A DNA stretch of 64,000 bases from Setoptus koraiensis. Its lineage: Eukaryota; Arthropoda. A program made the translations under genes and the position numbers. Below are positions 37,259 through 49,108 of this stretch, in pieces. How positions within the stretch are numbered: position 1 is the first letter of the stretch; every line of letters begins with the position of its first letter. Location of the stretch: positions 9,424,001 through 9,488,000 of the forward strand of contig CM106585.1 of the NCBI GenBank assembly GCA_048013815.1, written 5' to 3'. The notes below the pieces were generated by a model that worked only from the letters and a program-made list of their open reading frames with translations, made no database searches and was not told the origin of the DNA.

Positions 37259-39016
37259 ATGAATACAGAAACCAACAGCAAACAACAGCTCACATTATAT
37301 TACCACCTAATTTTATTTGTCCTTGTCCTCGTAATAGTTACCAATTGGTTGTTGTTTACACTAGTGTTCGGCATCAACGATACCGACGGAAACTCTCTTG
37401 TCAGCGACCAGCATACAATATTGCATTATCTGAGGGACAATATTCCCTATTCGTTAAATTCAGACGCCGAAATACCACATCAACCGTGCAACAAATTACA
37501 GTCACATGATCTGTTTGAATACTCATCCAAATTCAACTTGTGGACAGTTACAACAATCAAGTTGCCAGTGATAGCTGAAAATGATGGGCATAAATCTAAA
37601 TCTCTGCGCTCAATCGAACAAACACCCAATAGTAACGGTGCGAACCTGCTCGATCATCACCAATGCGACCCTACCATTTGGCCCAGCATAAACAGCTCAG
37701 ATTCTTGTCAACAACAGCCAACTCTTTCTCGTGACAACGATAGAATTGTTGAGCAATTAATATATCAGCCACAGTGCTTAAGCGCAAACAACAACTACCA
37801 TCAAGATACGATACTCAAAATTAGACCTGACAGACTCGACTTGGATTCAAATCAAAACTTTTTCATTCAAGAGGCCTGTACAGTGAACAAATGTGAGATA
37901 ACCTATGATTGGAATGAGGCCGATGCACTAATATTCAAGGTAAGCTTGCTGCATACAAGATGCTCTATCTTCATGCAATATCTTGAGCTAACCAAATCAT
38001 TAAAAACAAATTTTCCTATGCAGAACTTCAGAGTTGATTTCATACCCGAGGAATATGTAAGAACAGAAAAACAAATCTGGATCGCTCACACGTTAGAGAG
38101 TCCATCAAATCTAATCAGAGAAAAACTGCCAGCCGCATTCATATTTAATTGGACGGCTACCTATAGACACGATTCGGATATTGTGACGCCTTATGAAAAG
38201 TTTGTTCCTTACAACGAAACTATTGAACAGTATCAGTTGTTGTCGAATTTAAGTTACATAGATAAAAAAAGATTTTACCTCGGTGCGAGCGCTAACTTAA
38301 AAAAGTCAATCCGAAGCAAGAAAAAAAATGTTGTTTGGTTTGTTTCAAATTGTTTCACTGTCAACTATCGTGAGAAATACGTAGAATTACTTTCGGAATT
38401 CATTGACATCGATGTATATGGACGGTAAGTATGTTCAAGATTATTTCCCTTGTCGATAGATGATGAATCATACTGCTGATCTTGACTAAAGCGAAGTTTA
38501 CCCCCTCTACTTTAATTCAATAGTTGTGGCAACTTAACATGCCTCAAAGCCAATCATACAAAATGCCTACAGATGGCCAATGAAAAATACAGATTCTATA
38601 TAGCTTTCGAGAATTCAAATCACACCGATTATATAACAGAGAAACTTTATAATAATGGCCTGGGTAAAAATGATCTCAATCATATGATGGTACCCATAGT
38701 CATGGGCACTAGCAAGTCAGATTATGTGAAGCATGCGCCAAAGAATTCATTCATTCATATTGAAGACTTCGATAGTCCCAAAGAGCTTGCTAAATTTTTA
38801 CTGAAGGTTGCAAATGATGAAGTATTGTTCCATTCATATTTCGTATGGAAAGCCATGGGGAAGTTTATTGATACCAAGTTCTACTGTCGTGTATGTACAA
38901 TGCTTCATCATAGTAGAAGGAACAATATAAGAAAATATTACACGGATATAAATCGATGGTTCTCAGATGAAATCGATATGAGTAAGAAGGGTGCCAATCT
39001 GTTTTATGATGCATGA
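37259..39016 (+). CDS. Alpha-1,3-fucosyltransferase (GT10 family)
   Basis: Exons 37259-37939, 38024-38424 and 38524-39016, 524 residues. It is a type II Golgi enzyme: short cytoplasmic N-terminus, membrane span near residues 13-37 (LYYHLILFVLVLVIVTNWLL), a long stem, then the catalytic domain. It transfers fucose from GDP-fucose to GlcNAc of N-glycans or glycolipids. Family motifs are present: YDWNEADALIF, IWIAHTLESPSN, FNWTATYRHDSDIV, VWFVSNC, IDVYGRCGN, and the GDP-fucose motif RFYIAFENSNHTDYITEKLYNNGL. The usual Cys in FENSNCxDY is His here. The first intron is 84 bases, in phase 0 and without stops, so its retention would only insert 28 residues. The large stem insertion (about 120 polar residues) is unusual. 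Its 3' end meets the CRAL-TRIO gene. Confidence 0.92.
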
Positions 39017-39079
39017 AAAATCAACATGGGGCACTCAACCATCTCCACTAAATATGATGTGATACAGTATAGTAAATAA

Positions 39080-40075
39080 TTAAACTCCATGTGCGGAGTC
39101 AAACTTTTCTTGTAAATCAATCATTGATTGCCTATGTTCACTTCGGGCCACTTTTTCTATCCAATGATTGAAATCATCCTGGATCTTTTCGTCCTGAAAC
39201 TTTTTTATGTCCTTAAACCACTTGCTACCAGGAGGTGCTATTCTATAGTGGGCCTCTATCAGATGACCGCCGGAATATTCCAGTTGTTGGTCTTTGTCGA
39301 TTCTATAATCCAACAGCTCTTTGATTGATCCACAATATACCAAATCTCTAAATTCTTTAGGTAACCAAGAAATTATCATGTTGACGACCGGCTTAAGAAG
39401 AAAAGGTATCCCAGTAATCAGAATACAATCCAAACGACTTGGCAGAATATTTCTGATACTTACCTGGAGATTTTCAGAAACGGTAGTAATTCGATATCAA
39501 TGTTTGCAAGCAATTTTGTAACTTATGTATATGAAATAATATCAGATACTCACGGACCATCTGGCAAGATTCAAATCAACATTAGCCAATGCTGCATTTG
39601 TTTCATCGAAAACGAGCACCATCTTCTTTGTTATGCACAACTGCCTATCCAAGGAATCGAACACATAAAAAAGAAACTGATGATAATGTTCTTCAATACT
39701 AGCAGGAGGTCTGTAAGTCAAGCAACCTCTAAAATGAATCACAAGATTGCCTTTCTTATCTTCTCCGGCACATACTAGCGGTGAGAATAGCCATTGCTCT
39801 TTAGCAAAATCACAAATCTGTGCTTCATCGGTATTGAATTCATGGCGCCACTTCAAGTTGCTCTTCATATTTTCAAAACTTTTGTTTAGGTCGTATTGAA
39901 AGTGATTAAGGTATCGCCAGCAATGCCAGTCCTCGTTTGAATCCATGATTCTTATGAAATCGTCTTCATTGTAACTGTCGGCATTTTTTTCATATTCCTT
40001 TGCGAACAATTCACGAAGCTCCAACACCAAATCATTATCTTCTTTCATTCTCTCGACAAATGCCTCTCGATTCAT
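39080..40075 (-). CDS. CRAL-TRIO (Sec14-like) lipid-binding protein, MOSPD2-like
   Basis: Exons 40075-39554 and 39463-39080 with a phase-0 intron of 90 bases, 301 residues. The CRAL-TRIO N-terminal helices (residues about 20-100, with WHCWRYLNHFQYDLNKSFENMKSNLKWR) are followed by the lipid-binding fold: VIHFRGCLTYRP, KKMVLVFDETNAALANVDLNLARW, RLDCILITGIPFLLKPVVNMI, and the SGGHL gate region. The closest pattern I know is the CRAL-TRIO domain of MOSPD2, where it is followed by a major sperm protein domain. That domain and the membrane anchor are absent here. The last exon begins with GTAAGTATC, itself a perfect donor sequence. The stop codon overlaps a plus-strand ATTAAA that may end the fucosyltransferase transcript. 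Confidence 0.85.
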
Positions 40076-41806
40076 GATTGTATAATGCAGAAATTTGATC
40101 TAAAATGTTAGTGCTACTTATCACTTCTAGGATGAATTGATTGGTTTGGTTGGCCACTATCTTTTAGAAAGCGCAAAATTTTCAAGAAATAGAACAGTAC
40201 TTGAAGTTTTGTGGTGGACTTGTTTATTGCGTGTCTAGAATTTTCAACTCGCTAATTGTTCAAGTAGCTGAAAAGTAAGAAACACAAGTTACAGACACTT
40301 ATGTATGGAACTCCAAACAACATTTCATCGTTTTCACATTTTGTGAACAGACAAGACATTTGGAAGCATCTATTATGTAGCTACCATTTAGAACTAACTT
40401 TATCGTTTAGAACTAACTTTATCGTCTTCCCATAATTAATGTTTATCTTATTTATTGATTGTCGTCGCAAACCTGTTTGTGCTTTAATATTGATGATGCC
40501 TTATGGTGAATAACGCATCTTTTCTAAACCGAGTAATCTCGTATGAACTACCAGAGGCAGATGAATGGCTCTAAGACACGTGAGTATCTTTCATGTAGTT
40601 GTTTCTTCATAACAATAATAAAATGTGCCACAGGAGCAAAAGTGATTTGATATGTTTGTAAGTTAACGATGTGTGTACAGATACAATCAAATAGAAAATT
40701 ACAACAAAGCTTTGTGACGCTCATACACCGAGATCTCCCCTCTGATTATCTGCTCTATGTAGACATGCTTTCAATTATTTCTGATTATTTTTTCATTTAA
40801 TATAATACGACATCATACCCACGTTGCCTATCCACATTTAGTCTCGTTTATTTAACCTCGACACATTTCACCCACAAACAACATACCCTCAAAGTAGCTA
40901 GTGACAACAATCAACTTTCGTGTCGTTCATCATCTCTTTCGTATCTCGAATGCTATCAACACGAAATGTGCAAATCTATTGCAAAATCGATTCTAGCATT
41001 ATTACGTTGCTATAGAAATTGCCGTAGCGATAGGTAGCTTGTCGATGAGGCAACAGAAAAGCACCTTCCGTAAAGGGGCTCGGTATCCAACGGAAGCTTG
41101 AAGCCATGCGTCAGTATGCGTTGTAGCTTCGAATCTGTCAGGTTGAATTGAAAATTCTCTCTGATTGCAATCAAGAGTATTTGTGTTTGAATTAGCAGGA
41201 TGGTCTTGACAGAGATCACAAGCAGGTCTGAGGACACCCGACGGATTCAAATTAGTGTGGGAACCAGCCCGGAACCTCCGTATGTAAGCTCGAGGTATTG
41301 TGCCATTGAGTGAAAAATAAACAGCCAGAAACAGACCACTTAGCGGATTTCTTTGAGACCCGCGAGGGCGGCGTTCTAAGCTTTCTGGATGCAAGTTCCA
41401 GTGAAGGCGATTCACACGGGTGACTAGGAAATAGTCAGGTGCGAAACAGCGTGGATTCTAGCGCGTGGCGAGTGAATTGATTGGATACAAAACGAAAAAT
41501 TTATCGCAGTTTCTTGTGCTTAAACTGTGCATTCTAACGCATCGCCAGCTCCCCTAGCGGGTTTTTCTCGCATCTGTATTTTAGACATTAGAGAGCGAAC
41601 GCTTGAAAAGGACGGACCGTAGTCAAGAATATTTATTCACGGCTTACTTTCCATTATTATCATTACGAATTACGATTATCACGATATCAACGATATAATC
41701 GATCCCATTATCAGTCACATTAATATTATCATTGTATATTTTCACAGTTGCCATCGGGATTATCCACTGAAAACATCATAGTCATTATAAAACAAGGCTA
41801 CAAATT
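40076..41806. other. Intergenic with one unexplained open frame
   Basis: AT-rich up to about 41.0 kb with nothing recognised. A minus-strand frame at 41002-41415 (137 codons, no ATG start) sits in a locally GC-richer island, and a second minus frame in the same island also stays open. No domain was recognised. The right end should hold the SMG9 promoter. Confidence 0.4.
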
Positions 41807-42706
41807 ATGGAGAAGGCCAATCAAAATAATCAGCCAACGACCATCAAGCTAATAGATGAAAAAGATTGGAACATAATCACTTCGGTCCCCAACGAATTTG
41901 CTTATTTTTACCAAGGCCATCCTGCCTTGAACATTATATCTGTGATTGGAGGTCATGGATCTGGTAAATCCAGTCTACTAAATAAGATAGCCAACAAACC
42001 TGTGTTCAATACATTTAATGACTTGATTTCATCATTAGGATCTCATTCGTCCAGAGGTACCGGTAGGGATTTTCATTTACAAAACCGACATCAACCAAAC
42101 ATAACCAAGCATACCACTCGTGGAATTGATCTTTATCCGGCACATGAGAGAATTCTTTTGGATTGTCAGCCTTTATTGAGCTCCTCCGTACTAGAGGAGC
42201 ACTTATCAACCAAATATCCGAGCCCATTGAGTCCAACAAGTCTAGTCAAAGATCCCATCACTCTTTCTTATATATCATCATTGCAATTGACAACTTTCTT
42301 ATTTGCCATTAGTGATTACGTAATTCTAGTAAACAAATGGCTGATAGATGTGAATATCTTGAAGCTCATATCAACCTCGTTAATGATCATTGGCGAAGGC
42401 AATCTTAGAAGCAAACTCATCATTTATGCAGAAGATGAAAGGCTACAAACGAAATTGAAGCCAACTTTGGATCTTGTACTCGGTCGTAATGTTATAGATA
42501 ATATTTTTTGTGACCATGAAGATCTTATCGATTACGTCAAAAAATATTCAGAAGAAAAGTGTAAAAAGTTTAGATCGGATCCGAGACCTTTCACAGGAAA
42601 GAATTGGTTAGAATCTTGCCAAAGGGTATGGGTATCTTCTATAAAGAACTCATCCATGTTCGCGGACTACGCGCATTTAATGGATCCAGCATCATCGATC
42701 GCCTGA
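41807..42706 (+). CDS. SMG9: SMG9, nonsense-mediated decay factor
   Basis: A single exon of 299 residues. SMG8-SMG9 bind and restrain the SMG1 kinase, which phosphorylates UPF1 in nonsense-mediated decay. SMG9 has a GTPase-like fold. The P-loop is at residues 48-56 (GGHGSGKSS), the T-G-I-D block reads HTTRGIDLYPAHERILLDCQPLLSSSVLEEHL, and LSYISSLQLTTFLFAISDYVILVNKWLIDVNILKLI and the ending NSSMFADYAHLM match the family. Human SMG9 has about 520 residues; the missing part is its disordered N-terminus, so this is a trimmed version. Start chosen at the first ATG, AATTATGGAG. Confidence 0.92.
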   Translation: MEKANQNNQPTTIKLIDEKDWNIITSVPNEFAYFYQGHPALNIISVIGGHGSGKSSLLNKIANKPVFNTFNDLISSLGSHSSRGTGRDFHLQNRHQPNITKHTTRGIDLYPAHERILLDCQPLLSSSVLEEHLSTKYPSPLSPTSLVKDPITLSYISSLQLTTFLFAISDYVILVNKWLIDVNILKLISTSLMIIGEGNLRSKLIIYAEDERLQTKLKPTLDLVLGRNVIDNIFCDHEDLIDYVKKYSEEKCKKFRSDPRPFTGKNWLESCQRVWVSSIKNSSMFADYAHLMDPASSIA

Positions 42707-42796
42707 TTGAAGTACAAATCTATAGCCTCAACAATCTTGCGTATTAGTTTCAATCTTTTACCCGATGCTCGTGCTTTAAACAAAATAATACAGTTT

Positions 42797-43209
42797 ATTT
42801 CTTTGAGTAAGTTTGCCATCAGAGAAAATTGTAGTAAATGAAAATTGTAGCGCTAAATAAATGACAACTTTCTGTTGTTCTTACCCCTTGAGTCTGCGTT
42901 TCTCCTAGTCAAACACAGTAAAATGAGTTAATATTGACCCCTGTTACGGCTAGTTCAGTTGTGTATCAACAAATTGAATATCTTGAAAAATTTTATTCAT
43001 TCATTCATAAATCTGGTGTATTCAAGAAAACAGACAATAACAGTTCTGTCTTCCCGTACAACTACATTTCTAAATATATCAAAGTAAATAAAGAAAATTA
43101 TGTTTATGTTAACCAGTTAAGTTTACCAGTTTCAGAGATGACAATCTTCGCATCATGCAAATTAAAATGTATTCAATCCATCAAAACTGAGATCAATAAG
43201 AGAATCACG
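42797..43209 (+). repeat. Repeat copy 1 (short form), next to SMG9
   Basis: A 413-base segment that closely matches 45859-46636 in the same orientation. The match begins at ATTTCTTTGAG and ends at AGAGAATCAC. An AATAAA inside it (42856-42861) may end the SMG9 transcript. From about 42934 it holds an open frame of 100 codons without an ATG start (reading YQQIEYLEKFYSFIHKSG and so on). In the second copy that frame is not open. Confidence 0.8.
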
Positions 43210-45858
43210 ACAGAACACTTGACGCAGTTACATTGATTGACCTTTGTGAACCGACCACCAGAAGAAAAGATTTAACATTAGGTGCTCTGATCGGTGCTAG
43301 CCTACTTTATGTCCGAGCGATATCATATGATTAATGTATCTTTCAAGTGTGAATAACTAAAAGACTTAATTAAGCTGGCCAATCGCAAGCAATCCCACAG
43401 CAGGACATTTTGTGAACTTATTCGACTGACAGAGAATCTCATTAAGATATGCGAGACTCAGACAGTTTACTTTCACTTTTTTTTTCTAGTAGACTTGCTA
43501 TACCTTAGTATAAGCTGATATATGTTACCAGCTATCCTATTTCTTCTACTATCATCAATCTAGTGGGCACACACAAAGGCGTAAGAATAACACTAGCTCT
43601 CAAATTATCAACGAGTGACAGTTTCACAGGCGAGTGACTTAGAATGCCTATGTAGCTAAAATGTGGGAAGTTTTGGGAGTCATTTAGACTGCAATAACCG
43701 TTGCTACCCTCTCAACAACAAAAGAAGATAATTTACTAACGCACTACAATGTGAGACTGCAATGACGAGGATGATTCGTTGTGATGAGCAATGGTTGGCC
43801 GGCTACTACTACTAGACTAAATATTCGATGGTATAACAGGTTTATTGTTGACGGCGGAATAATGTTGAGAATATTTCTTACATTGTAGCCGAAATCTCTG
43901 GCCCAAATCGAGTAACACAATATTCAGAGTAAAAAACAAAAAAAAAACGAGAGCCATACCATATTTCGAGCCTCAAAACATTATCACAAATTGTCCCTTC
44001 AATTGTAAATTGCTTAGATTGTTGATTCTCTCGTGATTATGGAGCCCCCTGTCTCGGGCCTGTATATATTCTATAAGAAAGCGGTCTGACAGTATAGTAA
44101 ACTTTTCATTCATGAACTATTCAAGCATAATTGGATCTGGACATGATGAATTATTGTGGCAATAGTTGTCTCATCCTAGATCTTGATTGTCACTCATATG
44201 CTGTTGACTAATGGCTAGCGCAACTTGATTTGATATATAGACTAATTACTGTAAATCTTTGTTTGTATCAAATAGTAGCATTGAAAAAATTTCAAGGAGA
44301 CATTTGTTTGTTTTAGATAAAACTGGCGGATAAAAGCACATTGTATAATGGTCGTTATGATAATTATGAGTATACTAATTAGATAGAATATGTTTAATTT
44401 CTAGGAATTAGTGGCGCGCGAAAATACAATGGCTGAAAACGCTTGATGGCGTTGAAAGATTGTCTGGATTTAGTCTATTAAAGACCCAATTCTAATACAC
44501 GGAATTTATTCATATTCCATGATGAATTGTCTTTTATTCTTGTGGTTGAGATCATTTTAACGTGTCCGACATATTCTACCCACGATAAAAGCTATTAATC
44601 AATCAAATAAAAAAGCATTATCTTGCGGCTGATGTCATTGTCTTAAAAGAAGCTAACCAATGACAAGTGAGTTTACCCGAGTGAATAGTGCAGGTTTTTT
44701 TTAGCAATTCGATTACATCAGTCTATACCCCTACCTATACCACCAACTATCTCTAGTTGACATAGTAAAATTAGCGTTTGCACACTATTCTATTCTTGTT
44801 CTTAATGCATCCATAATTCTATTGCATAATATAGTAATATGTATATTATGATTTTCCACATGATTTCACAGCATGACGTAAGTATGTACCTTCATGGTAA
44901 GATTAGAATTTCTTGCTCTATTGCCAGATCTCCATCATTCAAACATGTTCTGGATTAGATAATTGCATCATTATCATAGATGACTTGTTTTGGCATTGAA
45001 ATCCTTTATTCTCTCACTTGTTGCCATAGAACTACATATATTTCTTTTCTCCTTTTTATTGATGTTTAAATCAAGATGGTCGGTAACATAAGTAAGTTTT
45101 GATTCACCCTTGTCTAGATGAGAAAGTAAGTAGAAGTCCAAGATATTTGGCTCATATACAAGCACTCTGAGAATCTGCGATCTTGTAACATGTATCTCAA
45201 CAAGCTGGATGTCTGCAGTTGTACTCATATAATAGTAATAATCACTAGTATTCTAGTTTCGGCTAGTATGTAACTCAAGGTGGCCATATATATACATATA
45301 TATATATCTATTGTTTTTAGCTGCTGTTGCCATAGCGCAGGCAACAAGTTATCCGCCATACAGTTATATGGATTGTTATCTTAATTAAGTGAAACCAGCT
45401 AAAATAACGATAATAATAACAACAATGGGTTTGTTGTTACTTTTAAATTTGATAAAAATAATAACACAATCATATCAGATTGCCTCTATCATCTAGATTA
45501 CCCAGCAAAAAATTGAGATTCATTCTTTCCAAAATCTTTTCATTGTCTTGAGTAGGAAATAAGTTAGATGGCTGAGCTAATTCATGCAACTTTATTCTAC
45601 TGATTGTTTTTCTTAGTTAGTTTGTTGCACGGGTTCCTCGCGTTTGCCAGCCCCTTTCTCGGTCTCTCTGTTTTTTCTCTCTGTCTCTATTACTTCTTTC
45701 TATGTATACGTTTCAAGCTGTATGTCCTACCTGAACCCATCGTGAAAATTTTTAACTATGAGTCTTTTGCCTAAAAGTAGTTGTCATGAGTCGTAACTAC
45801 TACCACTACTACAACTACCACTTCTACTACTACGACCACTTCTGCCAAGACCTTGTCC
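43210..45858. other. AT-rich intergenic, no supported gene
   Basis: No domain-bearing frame. The longest is a minus-strand ATG frame of 84 codons (44974-45228, MSTTADIQLVEIHVTRSQ...), which resembles nothing I know; its authenticity is doubtful. A TA microsatellite lies near 45287-45310 and a CTA/CAC-type trinucleotide run near 45799-45845. Confidence 0.45.
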
Positions 45859-46636
45859 ATTTCTTTGAGCGTGCATGCCATTAGAGAAAATTGTAGTGCT
45901 AAATAAATGACAACTTTCTGTTTTTCTTGCCCCTTAAGCCTGCCTTTCTCTCCTAGTCAAACACAGTAAAATGAGTTAACATTGACCCCTATTACGGCTA
46001 GTTTAGTTTCTGCAGTTACCTAGCTGTTGTATGAATGTTATAATGCATTAATTCATTCGCAAAACACATCATTCATAAGCATAACCATTATTCTTAACAC
46101 CAACGGTAACCTCATAATCTTAAGCCTGTCCAAACAGTTCACATTGTGATAGTTAATGTCTAAACATCATCAAACTCACCTTGATATTTATAATTTCCAT
46201 GTCATTAATTGATTTAAATTTCTTCTGCTACACACACATAGATCAAAGCAACCATAGTAATAGAGTAAATCTGTCTGGCTAGTATTTCACTACGTGACAT
46301 TATTAAGTAACCAAACTGCCGAGACGCCTCCTACCTATCTGCTGTAAACTGGAGATTTTGGCTAGAGGGAGAACTTCTACGATTGTTCATGATTGTGTAT
46401 CAACAAATTAAAGATCTTGAAAAATTTATTCATTCATTTATAAATCTGGTGTATTCAAGAAACCAGACAATAACAGTTCTGTCTTCCCATACAACTACAT
46501 TTCTAAATATATCGAAATAAATAAAGAAAATTATGTTTATATATAGTTAAACAGTTTCAGAGGTGACACTTCTCGCATCATGCAAGCTAGAATACATTCA
46601 ATCCAACAAAACTAAGATCAACAAGAGAATCACTAT
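45859..46636 (+). repeat. Repeat copy 2 (long form)
   Basis: Homologous to 42797-43209 but with about 370 extra bases between the matching halves. The left half runs 45859-46015 and the right half resumes at about 46395 (TGTATCAACAAATT). It lies just upstream of the His/Gly/Tyr-rich secreted protein gene. Confidence 0.8.
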
Positions 46637-46728
46637 AGGTCAATCAGCAATCTGGACAGCAAGCAAATAGAATAAAGCCTCTCACCTGAGCGTATTATTT
46701 TTTTTTTCAAGCCATCACCAGAGTCATA

Positions 46729-48626
46729 ATGATGAAACAAAGCAAGCACAATCAGGTAAGATGCTGAAAGTTGAGATTGATATTAAGGTGTCAATGCTAC
46801 CCCTGGTTTGATTGTTGTTCAACTATTTATATTCGATCAGTATATAGATCAGATCAATTGAACAAATAAGAAGATAAATAATTAATCGAAAAAACTTATT
46901 ATTGCTCATTTCAAACGTCTACATTTCTATGATGATGACAGTTTGTTATAATTTCAGCTGCAATAGTTCTCATGTTTTTGTTGAGTATGACTCAAACAGC
47001 AACTTGTGCTCCGACTCCAGCGCAAATCAAGAGAGATTCCAAAGCAAAAATCACAGAATATGAGCTAGATTCTCAAGAAACTGGTTATTTACCATCAGTG
47101 CACACTGTAGATTCTGGATATGGTCATGACTCTGGCAAGAACGCCTATGGAAAACATGCCTCCGATTGGAGTGTCTATGATCAAGGTAAGGGCCTATAAA
47201 CGATGTTTATAAACATTTGTAACCATGAGTCGCATACAATGACAATGTCCGGCAAGTCTTACGACCATTGTTTAGGTCAGGGGATGATTATGATAGATTA
47301 AGATGAATTTCTATACAATCACTTGTTGTTCAGCAATTTGTTTTGAGAGCGCCATCTATGCGGCCTTCCATTGGCACCACATCGAAAGAGCTTTTTTGAC
47401 TTTATCTGTTATTTGAACATGTGTTCCTAATAAGTACACATGGAATAGTTGTTCATCCGATTCATAGAAAGAAAAAAAATAAAGCATGGAGCCAACATTT
47501 GATATCAAAATTTTTAACAGACATCAACATGACAACTATTTGCGACCAATGAGTGAATGAGTGTTATTGTGGTCATGGTTGAGGTGATTTCCTATTATTT
47601 TGTTTCAACGAGATGCATGAATACCACTCACAGATACACCCAACCCCAACCATGTAACATTGTTGATTTTTCGCGACATTTTATCTTGATCATTTGTTAA
47701 TAGGAAATCATGGTCTACATGACAAATATGGGGACAAAGGTTGGACCGATCGCGGATATAACGCACAGGCAAGCCATGGTAAACATGATTCTTACGGTAA
47801 TAATTACAATAATCATGGATCTGGACATGGTTCAGGTAAGACAATAGGCTCACATACCAAATACTAATGAAAGTCACATACGGCAAATTCATCGACTAAT
47901 TATGATTCAAATTAAATGCCTCTAATTTTTGTAACTAGGATATTACTCTCGAGACCGTGGTTATGGATATGAAAAACACTACGCCTATGACAAAGAGATA
48001 GCGAGTAAGCATCATGCCGACAATCATGGCAGTTATGGAAGCGCCCATGGACTTCACGACAATTATGGTCACAATGGTTTGTAGCTTTTTTTCTGCCGAA
48101 CTACCTCTTTTGTTTTGTAATAGCAAGAAAATGATAGAAATCCTATAATATTACTCATATCGCCGAATAGGATCAAACTCGCACACAAACAGTGGACACG
48201 ACAAATATGGTCAATTGAGCAGATATGGTAAGAATCCAATTATGATCACTTCTTGTCTTATTTCTGACTTATTGATACTATTAGAAATTTTCATTAAAAA
48301 TATGAACTTATGATTTTCGTATCCCATTAGGAAATCACGGATATGGTAAGAATACTTTGCAAGTTACCGACTGAGATAAGACTCTTTGATGTTTTTATCA
48401 GGACTAATGATCACCGGCTTCCAAATATTTCTTAGGTAAACGTGGAAGTAACTTGGCTGCCCATCACGATTATGGCCACAATCAAAACAAAGGACACCAC
48501 TACTCTCATCAGACGCAACCAACTTACTCCAGCTACTCAAACCCGTCTCCGCCAGTCTATAGGTCAACATATTCAGATTGGGTCCCTCAGTTAGGATACC
48601 CGAGCAGTTATCCGAGCTACTATTGA
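46729..48626 (+). CDS. Secreted His/Gly/Tyr-rich protein built from phase-1 exons
   Basis: Seven exons: 46729-46755, 46942-47185, 47704-47835, 47939-48076, 48171-48227, 48331-48345 and 48436-48626, giving 267 residues. Exon 1 (MMKQSKHNQ) joins exon 2 in phase 0 and completes a signal peptide (FVIISAAIVLMFLLSMTQTATC). All later introns are in phase 1 at a Gly codon, so four internal exons are symmetric and could be gained, lost or skipped without changing frame. One is only 15 bases and codes GNHGY. The body repeats Gly, His, Tyr, Asn, Asp and Lys (KHDSYGNNYNNHGSGHGS, HDNYGHN); the end is Ser/Pro/Tyr-rich (YPSSYPSYY). Cuticle, metal-binding or silk-like roles are possible. No family is recognised. 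Confidence 0.82.
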
Positions 48627-48813
48627 GAGGCATTAATAATTCTTTGATAATTCTTTTTGTCAAGACAATGATGTCTTGTTGGTTTGTTGAATTATTCATT
48701 CATTGTGCACGCTTCGAGAATAACTCTCATCATTACAGATATATCAGCACTGCCAAAAATCAGATAAGTAAGAGATTGCTATTTAATGTCAATTCAATAT
48801 TAACCGAGAAACG

Positions 48814-48819
48814 AATAAA
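48814..48819 (+). terminator. Poly(A) signal of the His/Gly/Tyr-rich gene
   Basis: AATAAA about 190 bases past the stop codon. Confidence 0.6.
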
Positions 48820-49102
48820 CACCAGGTAAGTTATAAGAAATAATGGAAGATCTGATTGATCATCGGGATATGTGAGAGACTAGAATTGTTCAAGTTTTCA
48901 TGCAAATTCTAGGATACTGTATCCCTAAATTATTTGTGCAAACTATAGCCTCGTGAACAAGTGATCCATTTTAGAGTTTTAAAGATTGGTCATCTACACC
49001 AAGGCTAACAAATCAAAATAATAGGTCAAATACACTTAAAGTAATCGACTTCATCTTGAAGAAACAGCACCTAACTATTTTTATTTTTATTTTCTTGTGA
49101 TG

Positions 49103-49108
49103 TTTATT
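49103..49108 (-). terminator. Poly(A) signal overlapping the stop of the RapGAP-BTB gene
   Basis: The minus strand reads CAA TCA CAA TAA ACA, so the stop codon lies inside AATAAA. Confidence 0.6.

Noticed and set aside
44974-45228. 84-codon minus-strand ATG frame
   Set aside because: AT-rich surroundings, no known relative and no poly(A) or promoter clue. Kept only as a note.
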